Shown here: in pieces, positions 1 to 8,283 of the stretch
How the letters are laid out: each line of letters begins with the position of its first letter
Position numbering within the stretch: position 1 is the stretch's first letter
Assembly: GCA_963829135.1 (NCBI GenBank)
Contig: CAWHHO010000008.1
Span: 372,001-436,000 of the forward strand
Source: Kumtagia sp963829135
GTDB lineage: Bacteria > Pseudomonadota > Alphaproteobacteria > Rhizobiales > Rhizobiaceae
DNA: 64,000 bases
Direction of reading: 5' to 3'
Notes under the pieces: model-generated
Databases searched by the model: none
Told to the model about the DNA's origin: nothing
Seen by the model: the letters and a program-made list of their open reading frames with translations, nothing else
Translations under genes and position numbers: made by a program

Positions 1-51
1 AGAAACGCCTGTCAGCAGCAGCGGTAGAAGCGCGGCGATCTTGCGAGTCAT
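1..51 (-). CDS. N-terminus of a secreted protein (partial, runs off the window)
   Basis: Only the first 17 codons are in the window. Read on the minus strand from an ATG at 51-49 they give MTRKIAALLPLLLTGVS, a positively charged start followed by a hydrophobic stretch, which is a typical export signal. It lies 37 bp downstream of the Ldh-family gene on the same strand and could be the last gene of the transporter operon. The product cannot be named from so little sequence. Confidence 0.5.
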   Translation of the reverse strand, partial: MTRKIAALLPLLLTGVS

Positions 52-88
52 GACAGCCTCAGATGCGTCTCGGGGACCTGGTGTTGGC

Positions 89-1087
89 CTATTTTCCGGC
101 AATCCTGTCGTATACGGTCTGGGGGATCGTGACGCCCTCCGTCTCCGCCCGCTTCCTCGCCTTTGCCTTGGCGCGACCGGGAATGTGGACGCCATATTCC
201 CGCGACAGGCGCTTAATCTGTGCCGCCATCCGCGTGGTGAAATCCGGATCGACCAGCTTCGGTTCGATTGCGAGCACAAACAGCCCTGTTCCCGGGCTTT
301 CGTTTCCTTCGGAAATCGATGGCGCATCGAGGGACCAGTTGGCGCCGGAAAGCCCGGCAGCGAGAACTTCGACCATCAGCGCGATGTTGGCGCCGCGCGC
401 ACCGCCAAATGACAGCAGCGCGCCGGCCATCGCCTTCCTGGGATCGGTTGTTGGTTTGCCTTGGTCGTCAAGCGCCCAGCCCTCTGGGATGGAGCGGCCC
501 TCCTGCGCCGCCCGCCTTATGTTGACGAACGCCGTCGAACTCGACGACTGGTCGATCAGCAGAGGCGCTCCGCGTCCTGTCGGCGCAGCAAAAGCCAGCG
601 GGTTGGTGCAATAGACCGGCTTCGCGCCGCCGGACCCGGCCAACAGGGCCGGACCGTTGGTCGCGGCAAGTCCGATCAGGCCGGCTTCCGCCAGTTGCGC
701 GGCGAAGGGGCCGAGCGCGCCGCAGGTGTAGGCATCGCGCTGCACAAACATCGCCAATCCGACCCCGCGCGCGGTTGCGATCAGTCCCGGAAGCGCCTGG
801 TCGAAGCCGGTATGCGCGATGCCCCGCCTGGCGTCCGAAAGGAAGATCGCCGGCGCCGGCCGTGTGATGATCGGCGTCGCCCTACCGTCAATGCGACCAG
901 CATCGAGCGCTTCAAGATAGTCGAGGAAATGCGACAGGCCGACGGTCGGCTGGCCCTCGGCCTCGGCGCGAACCGCCGCAGTGGCAAGCGCAAGCGCCAT
1001 TTCCGGATTCGCGCCATGGCGTCGTGCTGCCGCCAGGCAAAGCGCCTGTGCAGCTGCGATGCCGATTGTCACGTTTTCTGTCTTCAA
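89..1087 (-). CDS. Ldh family oxidoreductase (malate/L-lactate/imine reductase type)
   Basis: A 332-residue protein of the Ldh_2 fold family, distinct from Rossmann-fold dehydrogenases. Members use NAD(P)H to reduce 2-oxo acids or cyclic imines (for example delta-1-piperideine-2-carboxylate reductase and ureidoglycolate dehydrogenase). Family-like features include the N-terminal helical region with the stretch GLSHF, the central ATNGPALLAGSGG segment and the glycine-rich GGARGANIALMVE segment. Its start lies 3 bp after the stop of the upstream permease gene, so it is co-transcribed with the amino-acid transporter. That context suggests a role on an imported amino acid or its 2-oxo acid or imine derivative. 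Family assignment is firm; the substrate is inference. Confidence 0.88.
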   Translation of the reverse strand: MKTENVTIGIAAAQALCLAAARRHGANPEMALALATAAVRAEAEGQPTVGLSHFLDYLEALDAGRIDGRATPIITRPAPAIFLSDARRGIAHTGFDQALPGLIATARGVGLAMFVQRDAYTCGALGPFAAQLAEAGLIGLAATNGPALLAGSGGAKPVYCTNPLAFAAPTGRGAPLLIDQSSSSTAFVNIRRAAQEGRSIPEGWALDDQGKPTTDPRKAMAGALLSFGGARGANIALMVEVLAAGLSGANWSLDAPSISEGNESPGTGLFVLAIEPKLVDPDFTTRMAAQIKRLSREYGVHIPGRAKAKARKRAETEGVTIPQTVYDRIAGK

Positions 1088-1090
1088 GGC

Positions 1091-1903
1091 TCACCCCAAT
1101 CGAACCGGCAACCGCGACTCAAGTTTCTTGAACAGGAAAACGATTATGCCGGTAATGCACATATAGACGAGGGCCAGCAAGAGCAGCGGCTCATAGGTGA
1201 TGTAGGTATCCTGACGGACCCTTGTGGCGACCGCGTAGATGTCGATCACCGTAATCGTTGCCACCAGCGTCGTGGCCTTGAGTTGCAGGACGGTCTCACC
1301 AGCCAAGGTTGGCAACGCACGGAAGGTCGCCTGCGGAAGCCAGATGCGGCGGAAAATCGTGAACCGCGGCATGCCGTAGGCGCGGGCGGCCTCGAGCTGG
1401 CCGTGCGGCACGCCGGCGAATGCACCGCGCATGACCTCACCTTCATAACCGGCAAAGGACAGCGTCAGCGACAGCACCGCGTATGGCCATGCCTGCCGCA
1501 GGATCGGCCAAAGATCGGAATCGCGGATCCATGGGTACTGGGGAAACAGGGAGCCGAGGCCGAAATAGAGCAACCAAAGCTGTAAGAGCAGCGGTGTACC
1601 ACGGATAACCGTGCAGAACGCCAGTGCCGGGGCCGCAAGCCATCGCGGCCCGGTAACCTGCACCAGTCCAAGCGGTACGGCGAGAAGGAAGCCCAAAACG
1701 GTGGTGACCACGAGAATCCAGATGGTGCGCCAGAGACCGGCAGCGGCCATCCCGAGATAGTTCGGCAACCAGTCCCAGCGCATGAACATCGCCGTGGACA
1801 CCACCAGCGCAGCAGCCACGGCGATCAGCACGATGCGGTGCGGCTGAAGCCACGCCAGGATGCGCTGGCGTCGTGTGGTGTCGATGAGTTCCGCGAAAGC
1901 CAT
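1091..1903 (-). CDS. Polar amino acid ABC transporter permease (HisM/ArtM type)
   Basis: An inner-membrane permease of the HisMQ family, 270 residues from the ATG at 1903. Several hydrophobic segments surround the characteristic cytoplasmic EAA loop, seen as GQLEAARAYGM, which contacts the ATPase. An in-frame ATG far upstream (2122) would add a non-hydrophobic arginine-rich tail overlapping the other permease, so I prefer 1903. That start shares one base with the stop of the upstream permease gene (TGATG), a translational-coupling arrangement. It pairs with the second permease, the binding protein and the ATPase encoded on the same strand to form a complete importer. Confidence 0.93.
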   Translation of the reverse strand: MAFAELIDTTRRQRILAWLQPHRIVLIAVAAALVVSTAMFMRWDWLPNYLGMAAAGLWRTIWILVVTTVLGFLLAVPLGLVQVTGPRWLAAPALAFCTVIRGTPLLLQLWLLYFGLGSLFPQYPWIRDSDLWPILRQAWPYAVLSLTLSFAGYEGEVMRGAFAGVPHGQLEAARAYGMPRFTIFRRIWLPQATFRALPTLAGETVLQLKATTLVATITVIDIYAVATRVRQDTYITYEPLLLLALVYMCITGIIVFLFKKLESRLPVRLG

Positions 1904-2568
1904 CACATGCCTCGCATCGAGGGCACGCCGCGCCGCGACCATTTCTCGATGCGGGCGATGACGACGTTGGAAAACAGCGTCAGCAGCAGATACAGCACGC
2001 CGGCCGCGAGGTAGAATGTGAAATACGCCTTGGTTGCGCCCGCCGCCTGCCGCGTCTCCTGCGTCAGCTCGTTGAAGCCGACGACCGCGAGCAGCGCCGT
2101 GTCCTTCGTGGCGATGAGCCATAGATTGGCGAGGCCGGGAATGGCGAACGGCAGCATCGAGGGCAGCGTGATCCGCCGCAGCATCAGCCCCGGCGACATG
2201 CCATAGGCGCGGCCGGCTTCGATCTGGCCCTGCGGCACAGCGAGTATGGCACCTCGCAGAACTTCGGTGGAATATGCACCCTGAACGAAGGCAAGCACGC
2301 CAATGCCGGCAATCGCACCATTTATATCGACGCGCTGATGGCCAAGTGCCTCCAATACACGGTTGATCAGATCGGCGCCCGCAAAGTACAGCAGCAGGAT
2401 AAGGACCAACTCGGGAACCGCCCGGACGATCGTCGTGTAGACTTCAAGCAGGTCGCGTACGATCGGACCGCCATAGAGCTTGCCGTAGGCGCCGCCGATA
2501 CCGATCAGCACGCCTATGCCGAACGCGCCGACCGCGATCTCCACGGAGCGGAGCAGGCCGCGCAGCAT
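1903..2568 (-). CDS. Polar amino acid ABC transporter permease (HisQ/ArtQ type)
   Basis: Second inner-membrane permease of the importer, 221 residues from the first ATG. The EAA loop is seen as GQIEAGRAYGM and the C-terminus overlaps the next permease start by one base. The N-terminus is odd. In-frame sequence upstream of this ATG still reads like HisQ-family protein (it includes LLAFSPPGWGGN) and a GGGAG ribosome-binding motif lies near 2652. No ATG, GTG or TTG occurs in frame between the upstream TAG and 2568, so the true start may be a rare codon or may be masked by a sequence error. The gene is separated from the binding-protein gene by 315 bp carrying a palindromic repeat. Confidence 0.9.
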   Translation of the reverse strand: MLRGLLRSVEIAVGAFGIGVLIGIGGAYGKLYGGPIVRDLLEVYTTIVRAVPELVLILLLYFAGADLINRVLEALGHQRVDINGAIAGIGVLAFVQGAYSTEVLRGAILAVPQGQIEAGRAYGMSPGLMLRRITLPSMLPFAIPGLANLWLIATKDTALLAVVGFNELTQETRQAAGATKAYFTFYLAAGVLYLLLTLFSNVVIARIEKWSRRGVPSMRGM

Positions 2569-2699
2569 GTTGCCGCCCCAGCCGGGAGGGCTGAATGCGA
2601 GAAGCTCGGACAGTCCCGGGTTCAGGATTGTTTCGATAGCAAAGGCTCCCGGATGATGTTGTTCCGATCGGCCGCCGTCTTCTGTGCGGTCGACCTACC

Positions 2700-2845
2700 G
2701 CCACCCCTAACCCCTCCCCACAACAAGGGGGAGGGGGACTGCGTCTCAACCCCTGTGTCAGTCGACCCAGCCTGCCTGCCGAGAGGGAGGAGTAGGCACA
2801 ACCAAATCCCCCTCCCCCTTGTGAGGAGGGGTTAGGGGTGAGGGT
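2700..2845. repeat. Large imperfect intergenic palindrome (rhizobial type)
   Basis: Two arms of about 38 bp (2701-2739 and 2806-2843) are near-perfect reverse complements. Both are built on the motif CCCCTAACCCCTCC followed by CACAA and a G-rich run. The loop of about 66 bp has no coding signal. Elements with this CCCTCACCCCTAACCCC signature are scattered between genes in many Rhizobiales. It lies between the binding-protein gene and the permease genes, where the strong hairpin could stabilise the upstream mRNA segment or attenuate transcription into the permeases. That effect is inferred, not shown. Confidence 0.8.
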
Positions 2846-2883
2846 AAGCCCATGTGCAGGCACCCTGTGCCGGCTAAAGCCGA

Positions 2884-3663
2884 TCACTCCCCATAAATGT
2901 CGAAATCGAAGTACTTCTTGGTGATCTCGGCATATTTGCCGTTTTCGCGCAGCGTCTTGATCGCCGCGTTGATGCGATCCTTGATGGCGGTGTCGCCCTG
3001 GCGCAGGCCGACACCGACGCCGGGTCCCAGTATCTCGACATCTTCCGCCACATTGCCCTTCGAATCGCAGCAGGCTTTGCCCTGCTCCGATTTAAGGAAC
3101 GCGTCCAGCGCAATGGCGTCGGCCTGAACCGCATCGACGCGGCCTGCGGCCAGGTCCTGATTGGCCTCATCCTGCGTCTGGTATTCCTTGATTTCCGCGG
3201 CTTCGGCAAAATGCTTCTTGGCGTAGGCAGCGTGTACGGTTGACCCCTGTACGCCGATTATCTTGCCCTTGAGCCCCTCGGGCGTGGCCTCGAACTTGGC
3301 GTCCTTCGCTCCGATGACTGCGGTCGGCGTGTTGTAATATTTGTCGGAGAAGTCGATCGTCTTCTTGCGCTCATCCGTGATCGACATGGAGTTGATGATC
3401 ACGTCGATCTTCTTGCTCGTCAGAGCCGGGATAATGCCGTCCCAGGCAACCATATTCATGGTGCATTCGAATTTGGCTTCGGCACAAATCGCATTGATGA
3501 AGTCGATCTCCCAGCCCACCCATTTCCCGGAGGCATCTGGCGATTCGAATGGCGGATAGGGTTCCGGCGCCATGCCGACGATAAGCGGCTCGGCATTTGC
3601 CGCCGCGATGCCCGACACGGCCATTCCAAGCGCCATTGCGGCGGCTGCGATCATTTTCTTCAT
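2884..3663 (-). CDS. Polar amino acid ABC transporter substrate-binding protein
   Basis: A periplasmic binding protein of solute-binding family 3, 259 residues. The start at 3663 is chosen because it begins the signal peptide MKKMIAAAAMALGMAVSG, is preceded by GGGAG at good spacing, and gives a clean cleavage site at ANA-EP. An upstream in-frame start at 3714 would put 17 polar residues before the signal. The mature protein has the two-lobe family pattern, including PYPPFESPD, DGIIPALTSKKIDVI and the DFSDKYY hinge region. A Cys-Cys pair occurs in the second lobe (GKACCD). Basic or polar amino acids are the usual ligands; the divergent DDAH-like gene hints at arginine-like compounds. Confidence 0.95.
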   Translation of the reverse strand: MKKMIAAAAMALGMAVSGIAAANAEPLIVGMAPEPYPPFESPDASGKWVGWEIDFINAICAEAKFECTMNMVAWDGIIPALTSKKIDVIINSMSITDERKKTIDFSDKYYNTPTAVIGAKDAKFEATPEGLKGKIIGVQGSTVHAAYAKKHFAEAAEIKEYQTQDEANQDLAAGRVDAVQADAIALDAFLKSEQGKACCDSKGNVAEDVEILGPGVGVGLRQGDTAIKDRINAAIKTLRENGKYAEITKKYFDFDIYGE

Positions 3664-3710
3664 GCTCGATGCTCCCGTTTTTACTGTTGTTTTCGACTGC
3701 CCCGCAACAG

Positions 3711-4520
3711 TCAATGCATGTTGCGGAGGAACTGCTTTAGCCGCTCGGACCTCGGCGCGCCGAAGATCTGCTCGGGCGTGCCCTCCTCCTCGACCAGCCC
3801 GTTGTAGAGGTAGATCACGCGGTCCGCGACCTGGCGCGCGAACTTCATCTCGTGCGTAACCAGCACCATGGTGCGGCCTTCCGCGGCCAGGTCGGCAATG
3901 ACTTTCAGGACTTCGCCGACAAGTTCCGGGTCGAGCGCCGATGTCGGCTCGTCGAACAGCATGACGCGCGGCTGGATGGCCAAGGCCCGGGCGATCGCGC
4001 CGCGCTGCTGCTGGCCGCCGGACATGAACGCCGGATAGACATCACGCTTGTCGGCGAGTCCAACGCGATCAAGCAGGCCCTCGGCAATTTTGATCGCCTC
4101 GGCCCGCCTGATTCCGAGGACGTGAACCGGCACTTCGATGATGTTTTCCAGGAGCGTCATGTGGCTCCACAGATTGAAGCTCTGGAACACCATGCCAAGC
4201 CGCGATCGGATGCGCTCGATCTGGCGCCGGTCGGCGGGCATCGAGCCGCCCCTGCCGTCGGACTTAAGCTTGATCTCCTCGCCATTGACCCTGATCAGAC
4301 CGCTGGTTGGGTTCTCCAGGAAGTTGATACATCGCAACAGCGTCGACTTTCCCGAACCGGATCCGCCGATGATTGCGACGACGCCGCCATCGCGCGCCGA
4401 AAGGGATACGCCCTTCAACACATGCAATGTGCCGAATTTCTTGTGCAGGTTTTCAATGTGAATAGCTTCGGCGGCGCCGTCGGCGCTGGCTGTCCTCGAT
4501 GCGGGTTCGACCACGCTCAT
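3711..4520 (-). CDS. Polar amino acid ABC transporter ATP-binding protein
   Basis: ATPase subunit of the importer, 269 residues from the ATG at 4520, which is preceded by GGGAGCGG. A longer frame from 4619 exists but its extra residues are low-complexity. Walker A is GGSGSGKST, the signature is MSGGQQQRGAIARAL and Walker B is VMLFDEPTSALDP, followed by the switch histidine in VTHEM. The signature begins with Met and has Gly where most relatives have Val, a mild deviation unlikely to matter. It is the first gene of the minus-strand operon (ATPase, binding protein, two permeases, oxidoreductase) and faces the DDAH-like gene across a 309-bp control region. Confidence 0.95.
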   Translation of the reverse strand: MSVVEPASRTASADGAAEAIHIENLHKKFGTLHVLKGVSLSARDGGVVAIIGGSGSGKSTLLRCINFLENPTSGLIRVNGEEIKLKSDGRGGSMPADRRQIERIRSRLGMVFQSFNLWSHMTLLENIIEVPVHVLGIRRAEAIKIAEGLLDRVGLADKRDVYPAFMSGGQQQRGAIARALAIQPRVMLFDEPTSALDPELVGEVLKVIADLAAEGRTMVLVTHEMKFARQVADRVIYLYNGLVEEEGTPEQIFGAPRSERLKQFLRNMH

Positions 4521-4829
4521 GCGAGGCCGCTCCCGTTCCTGTCCTCGATACGCCGGTGCACTTTGACCTTGGCTTTTTGTCCCAGGCTCACAATGGACCT
4601 CGCGCGTCGCATCCGTCAACCCGGTTTGAACGGACGTTCAAGGCGGTAGGCAATAGCGAGTAGGCAGTCGATATAAGGTGGTACTTTGCCAAAGCGCGGC
4701 CCCGGCGACTTCAATATCTACCACCTGGTGCCTATGCCTGCTGCCTCCCACAATCGCATTTCCGTGGCCCCTTGCCGCGACGCGCGGAGCATGAATACTG
4801 ACGCGCGAAAATGACCGGAAGGTTCCTCG
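4521..4829. other. Divergent intergenic region of the transporter and hydrolase operons
   Basis: This 309-bp gap separates the transporter operon from the divergent hydrolase/decarboxylase operon and must hold both promoters. No gene is evident. An interrupted inverted repeat is visible: GGTGGTA at about 4677-4683 faces TACCACC at about 4720-4726, flanked on both sides by fragments of a GGCAATAGG / GGCAGTAGG type motif (for example 4648-4664). The same short motif family appears again at 32240-32345. I could not identify a defined operator or -35/-10 pair with confidence. Confidence 0.5.
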
Positions 4830-5717
4830 ATGAATGTCGCAGTCCCGAACGCCTATGGAGCGCAATCCATGGCAGCGCCATTGCGCCTTGTGTTGATGCG
4901 TAGTGCCGCATCGGCGATGCGCGGTGCGGACCCTCAACGCTGGCACTACGGGTCCGGATTTGATCCTGCAAAGGCCGCAATCCAGCATGCGGCGCTGACC
5001 GAACTGGTTGCTGGCTCCGGGGCACGCGTCGAATGGCTGGATGACGGCGATGACGGGCTTGCCGACTCTGTCTTCACGCATGATCCCTCGTTGGTTACCG
5101 ATCGAGGTGCGATCATCCTGTCGATGGGCAAGCCGCTGCGCAGCGCGGAACCGGCCCTGCACGAGGCCGCCTATCGGCGGCTGGGCGTTCCGCTGCTCGG
5201 CCGCATAGAAGCGCCGGGGCAGGTGGAAGGCGGCGACTGCGTCTGGCTGGACAGGACCACATTGGCGATCGGACGCGGCGTTCGCACCAATCAGGATGGA
5301 ATCCAGCAGATTGCCAACCTGCTTACGCCGCATGGCGTAGCGGTCTACGGTTTCGACCTGCCGCTGTGGCACGGCGAGGAGGCCTGCCTGCATCTGATGT
5401 CGGTCATCAGCCCGCTCGCCGACGATCTGGCGCTGGTGTATTCGCCGTTGCTGCCAACGGCCTTCTACCAGATGCTCAAGCCGCGCGGCATCCGGCTGGT
5501 CGAAGGCGACGCCGAGGAGTTTCGCGCGTCGAATGGTCTGTCGCTCAATGTACTGCCGACCGCCCCACGCGAAGTGATCGCGGTCGCCGGATTTCCGAAG
5601 ACCAAGGCTGCGATGGAAGCCGCCGGCTGCGAGGTCAAGACCTTCGAAGCCGACGCACTGTGCATCGCCTGCGAAGGTGGCCCGACATGCCTGACGCGCC
5701 CGGTGCTGCGCGCATGA
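4830..5717 (+). CDS. DDAH-like guanidino-group hydrolase (amidinotransferase superfamily)
   Basis: A 295-residue enzyme of the dimethylarginine dimethylaminohydrolase / arginine deiminase superfamily, which attacks a guanidinium carbon with a catalytic cysteine. The expected elements are present in order: DSVFTHDPSL (substrate loop, about residue 79), VEGGD with Glu133, CLHLMSV with His188 and GGPTCLTR with the nucleophile Cys287. The start at 4830 has GGAAGG nine bases upstream. The stop overlaps the ATG of the ThDP decarboxylase by four bases (ATGA), so the two enzymes are translated together and probably act in one pathway. A methylarginine or 2-ketoarginine-like substrate is plausible; arginine itself cannot be excluded. 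Confidence 0.85.
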   Translation: MNVAVPNAYGAQSMAAPLRLVLMRSAASAMRGADPQRWHYGSGFDPAKAAIQHAALTELVAGSGARVEWLDDGDDGLADSVFTHDPSLVTDRGAIILSMGKPLRSAEPALHEAAYRRLGVPLLGRIEAPGQVEGGDCVWLDRTTLAIGRGVRTNQDGIQQIANLLTPHGVAVYGFDLPLWHGEEACLHLMSVISPLADDLALVYSPLLPTAFYQMLKPRGIRLVEGDAEEFRASNGLSLNVLPTAPREVIAVAGFPKTKAAMEAAGCEVKTFEADALCIACEGGPTCLTRPVLRA

Positions 5718-7297
5718 CCACCGTCGGCGAAGCACTCGTCGCGCTGCTCGAGCGCCATGGCGTCGATACTGTGTTCGGCATTCCCGGCGTTCACACGGTC
5801 GAGCTCTATCGCGGGCTTGCCCGATCGAAGATCCGCCACGTCACGCCGCGCCACGAACAGGGCGCGGGCTTCATGGCCGACGGCTATGCGCGCGCCTGCG
5901 GCAAGCCGGGTGTCGCTTTCGTCATCACCGGGCCGGGCCTGACGAATACCATCACGGCGATGGCGCAGGCACGCGCGGATTCGATCCCGATGCTGGTGAT
6001 TTCCGGCGTCAACCAGTCCGCGTCGCTGGGCAAAGGCCTTGGCTACCTGCACGAGTTGCCCGACCAGCGCGGAATGATGGAGAAAGTGGCGCTGTCATCG
6101 ACGCGCGTTGAAGGCCCCGCCGAGCTGCAAAAGATCATCGAACGGGCGTTCACTCTGTTCAAATCGAGTCGTCCAGGACCGGTGCATATCGAGATCCCGC
6201 TGGACATTATGGCCGCGCCGGCGAAGGCATTGCGGCCGCTGCAGGAGGAAGACGAAGCGTCCGAACCGGATCGTGCGGCACTGATTGCCGGCGCGCGGCT
6301 GGTCACCCAGTCGCTGCGCCCCGTCATTCTGGCCGGTGGTGGCGCCAAACATGCCGAAGCTGCCCTCGTCGAGCTAGCGGAACGCCTCGACGCACCGGTG
6401 GTCCTCACCATCAACGCGCGCGGGCTGATGCACAAGCATCCGCTGGTGGTGCCGGCCAGTCCCAGCTTGAAATCCGTGCGCACGCTGATGGCGGCGGCGG
6501 ATCTGGTGATCGCCGTTGGCACGGAGATGGGACCGACCGACTACGACCTGAATGCCGATGGCGGCTTCGAGGTGCCTTCGAACCTGCTGCGCATCGATAT
6601 CGATGCCGAGCAGCTGGACAGGCTCCCGGCCAATGTACGAATTGAGGCTGACAGCGCTGCAGGAGTCCAGGCACTGCTTTCCATGATCTCGGATCGGGCA
6701 CGCGCCTCCGATACGTCGAAAGGACAAGCGCGAGCCGCAGAGTGCCGCCGTGCGGCCCGCGCCGAGATCGGGCCCGGCATGCAGGCACAGCTGGCAGCGG
6801 TGGAAGCGATCCGCGACACCTTGCCGGGTTCACTGATCGTTGGCGATTCGACGCAGCCGATCTATGCGGCCAACCTCTATTATGACCACGACCGGCCCGG
6901 CGGATGGTTCAACTCTTCGGTCGGCTTCGGTGCGCTGGGTTACGGGCCGCCCGCGGCAATCGGCGCCGCGATCGCGCTGCCCTATGCGCAGGTGGTCAGC
7001 CTGAGCGGCGACGGCGGATTTCAGTTCACGCTGCCTGAACTCGCCGCTGCTGTAGAATCCAAGACCGGCGTGATCTTCGTCGTCTGGAACAATCGCGGCT
7101 ATCGGGAGATCGAGACCTCGATGCGGGACGTTGGCGTCGAGCCCGTGGGCGTTTCGCCGGAGCCGCCGGATTTCGAGAAGATCGCCGGGGCCTATGGCCT
7201 GCCCTATGCCCGGGTGACTACACCCGACGGCCTTTCAGCCAGCCTGCGGGAACATGCCGGGACAGGCCCGGCGCTGATCGAGTATGTGGTGGATTAG
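5714..7297 (+). CDS. ThDP-dependent decarboxylase, 5-guanidino-2-oxopentanoate decarboxylase-like
   Basis: A 527-residue acetolactate synthase-like enzyme that uses thiamine diphosphate. The N-terminal Pyr domain carries the activating glutamate Glu48 in HEQGAGFMADG, and the C-terminal PP domain carries the cofactor motif GDGGF (about residue 432) ending near NNRGYREIE. The sequence resembles proteins annotated as 5-guanidino-2-oxopentanoate decarboxylase (AruI in the Pseudomonas arginine transaminase pathway). That product would be 4-guanidinobutyraldehyde. No FAD-domain or ALS regulatory subunit gene is nearby, which argues against acetolactate synthase. A frame open from 5366 is only overlap with the upstream gene. 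Fold is certain; substrate is moderately supported by context. Confidence 0.82.
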   Translation: MTTVGEALVALLERHGVDTVFGIPGVHTVELYRGLARSKIRHVTPRHEQGAGFMADGYARACGKPGVAFVITGPGLTNTITAMAQARADSIPMLVISGVNQSASLGKGLGYLHELPDQRGMMEKVALSSTRVEGPAELQKIIERAFTLFKSSRPGPVHIEIPLDIMAAPAKALRPLQEEDEASEPDRAALIAGARLVTQSLRPVILAGGGAKHAEAALVELAERLDAPVVLTINARGLMHKHPLVVPASPSLKSVRTLMAAADLVIAVGTEMGPTDYDLNADGGFEVPSNLLRIDIDAEQLDRLPANVRIEADSAAGVQALLSMISDRARASDTSKGQARAAECRRAARAEIGPGMQAQLAAVEAIRDTLPGSLIVGDSTQPIYAANLYYDHDRPGGWFNSSVGFGALGYGPPAAIGAAIALPYAQVVSLSGDGGFQFTLPELAAAVESKTGVIFVVWNNRGYREIETSMRDVGVEPVGVSPEPPDFEKIAGAYGLPYARVTTPDGLSASLREHAGTGPALIEYVVD

Positions 7298-7316
7298 CAG
7301 GTCACGACCTGGAGTC

Positions 7317-8123
7317 TCACCCGAACACGTAGAGCGCCATCAGGCCGAGGCTGCCGACGATGAGCCGCCACCAGGCGAACAGCGAAAAGCCGTGGCGCGA
7401 GACATAGCCGAGCAGATAGCGCACGACGATCACCGCCATGACGAACGCGGCGGCGAAGCCGGTTGCAATGATCGGCAGGTCCGCGGACGACAGAACATCG
7501 CGATTCTTCAGCAGGTCGAAGGCAAAGGCGCCCGCCATGGTCGGCATGGCGAGGAAGAACGAAAACTCCGCCGCGGAGCGCTTGTCGGTGCCCATCAACA
7601 GGGCGCCGACGATCGTCGAGCCGGAGCGGGACGTGCCGGGAATCATCGCCAGGCACTGGAAGATGCCGATCTTCAGGCAGAGCGACAGCGGGAAGTCCAT
7701 GACGTCGAAATAGCGAGGCTTCAGCTGCATCCGATCGACCGCGAGCAGCACGAAGCCGCCCAGGATCAGCATGATGCAAATCAGCTTCGGCGTCTCGAAC
7801 AGCACATCCTTGATAAAGTCATGTGCCAGCGCGCCGATGACTGCGGCGGGCAGGAAAGCGACCAGTATGCCGACGACGAATCGCCGCGTGCGGGCATCGC
7901 TGGGCAGGTCGGTGAGCATTTTCCAGAGCCGCCCCGCATAGACCGAGAGGATAGCCAGAATGGCGCCGAGCTGGATCAGCACCTCGAACGCCTTGCCCGT
8001 CGATTTGAAGCCGAGGAAATGGCCGGCAAGCAGGATATGACCGGTAGAGGAGACGGGAATGAACTCCGTCAGTCCCTCGAGCAGGCCGAGAAGCAGGGCT
8101 TCGACAATGGTCTGGTGTTCCAT
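7317..8123 (-). CDS. uppP: Undecaprenyl-diphosphatase
   Basis: Inner-membrane BacA/UppP family phosphatase that recycles undecaprenyl pyrophosphate to the monophosphate carrier for peptidoglycan and O-antigen synthesis. It has 268 residues and multiple hydrophobic segments. Both signature regions are clear: the glutamate-rich LEGLTEFIPVSSTGH near the N-terminus and PGTSRSGST in the middle. The start at 8123 (MEHQTIVEA) fits the family's usual N-terminus; the frame is open to 8159. It is convergent with the ThDP gene (19 bp apart) and divergent from fzlA, an arrangement linking two envelope and division functions. Confidence 0.95.
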   Translation of the reverse strand: MEHQTIVEALLLGLLEGLTEFIPVSSTGHILLAGHFLGFKSTGKAFEVLIQLGAILAILSVYAGRLWKMLTDLPSDARTRRFVVGILVAFLPAAVIGALAHDFIKDVLFETPKLICIMLILGGFVLLAVDRMQLKPRYFDVMDFPLSLCLKIGIFQCLAMIPGTSRSGSTIVGALLMGTDKRSAAEFSFFLAMPTMAGAFAFDLLKNRDVLSSADLPIIATGFAAAFVMAVIVVRYLLGYVSRHGFSLFAWWRLIVGSLGLMALYVFG

Positions 8124-8283
8124 GAAAAGTCTTTCGGAAGGAGGGTGACCGGCTGGCATTTGCTTGTCTTGGCGCCGGAACCCCCCTATAGGTCTTGCGC
8201 CTCAACGGCCTGTTGACGCTGGCCGGCCGTGGTTCTATCCGGACGGCCTCGATTCGGCCAGTGCCTCAAATTCGCCCGAGACC

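Noticed and set aside
461..1585. Long plus-strand open frame (374 codons) opposite the Ldh-family gene and a permease gene
   Set aside because: It is antisense to two well-recognised genes, is arginine-rich with no family resemblance, and reflects the high-GC codon pattern of the opposite strand.
5366..5713. N-terminal extension of the ThDP enzyme
   Set aside because: The open frame upstream of 5714 overlaps the DDAH-like gene in another phase and is arginine-rich; the family starts at MTTVGEALVALLE.
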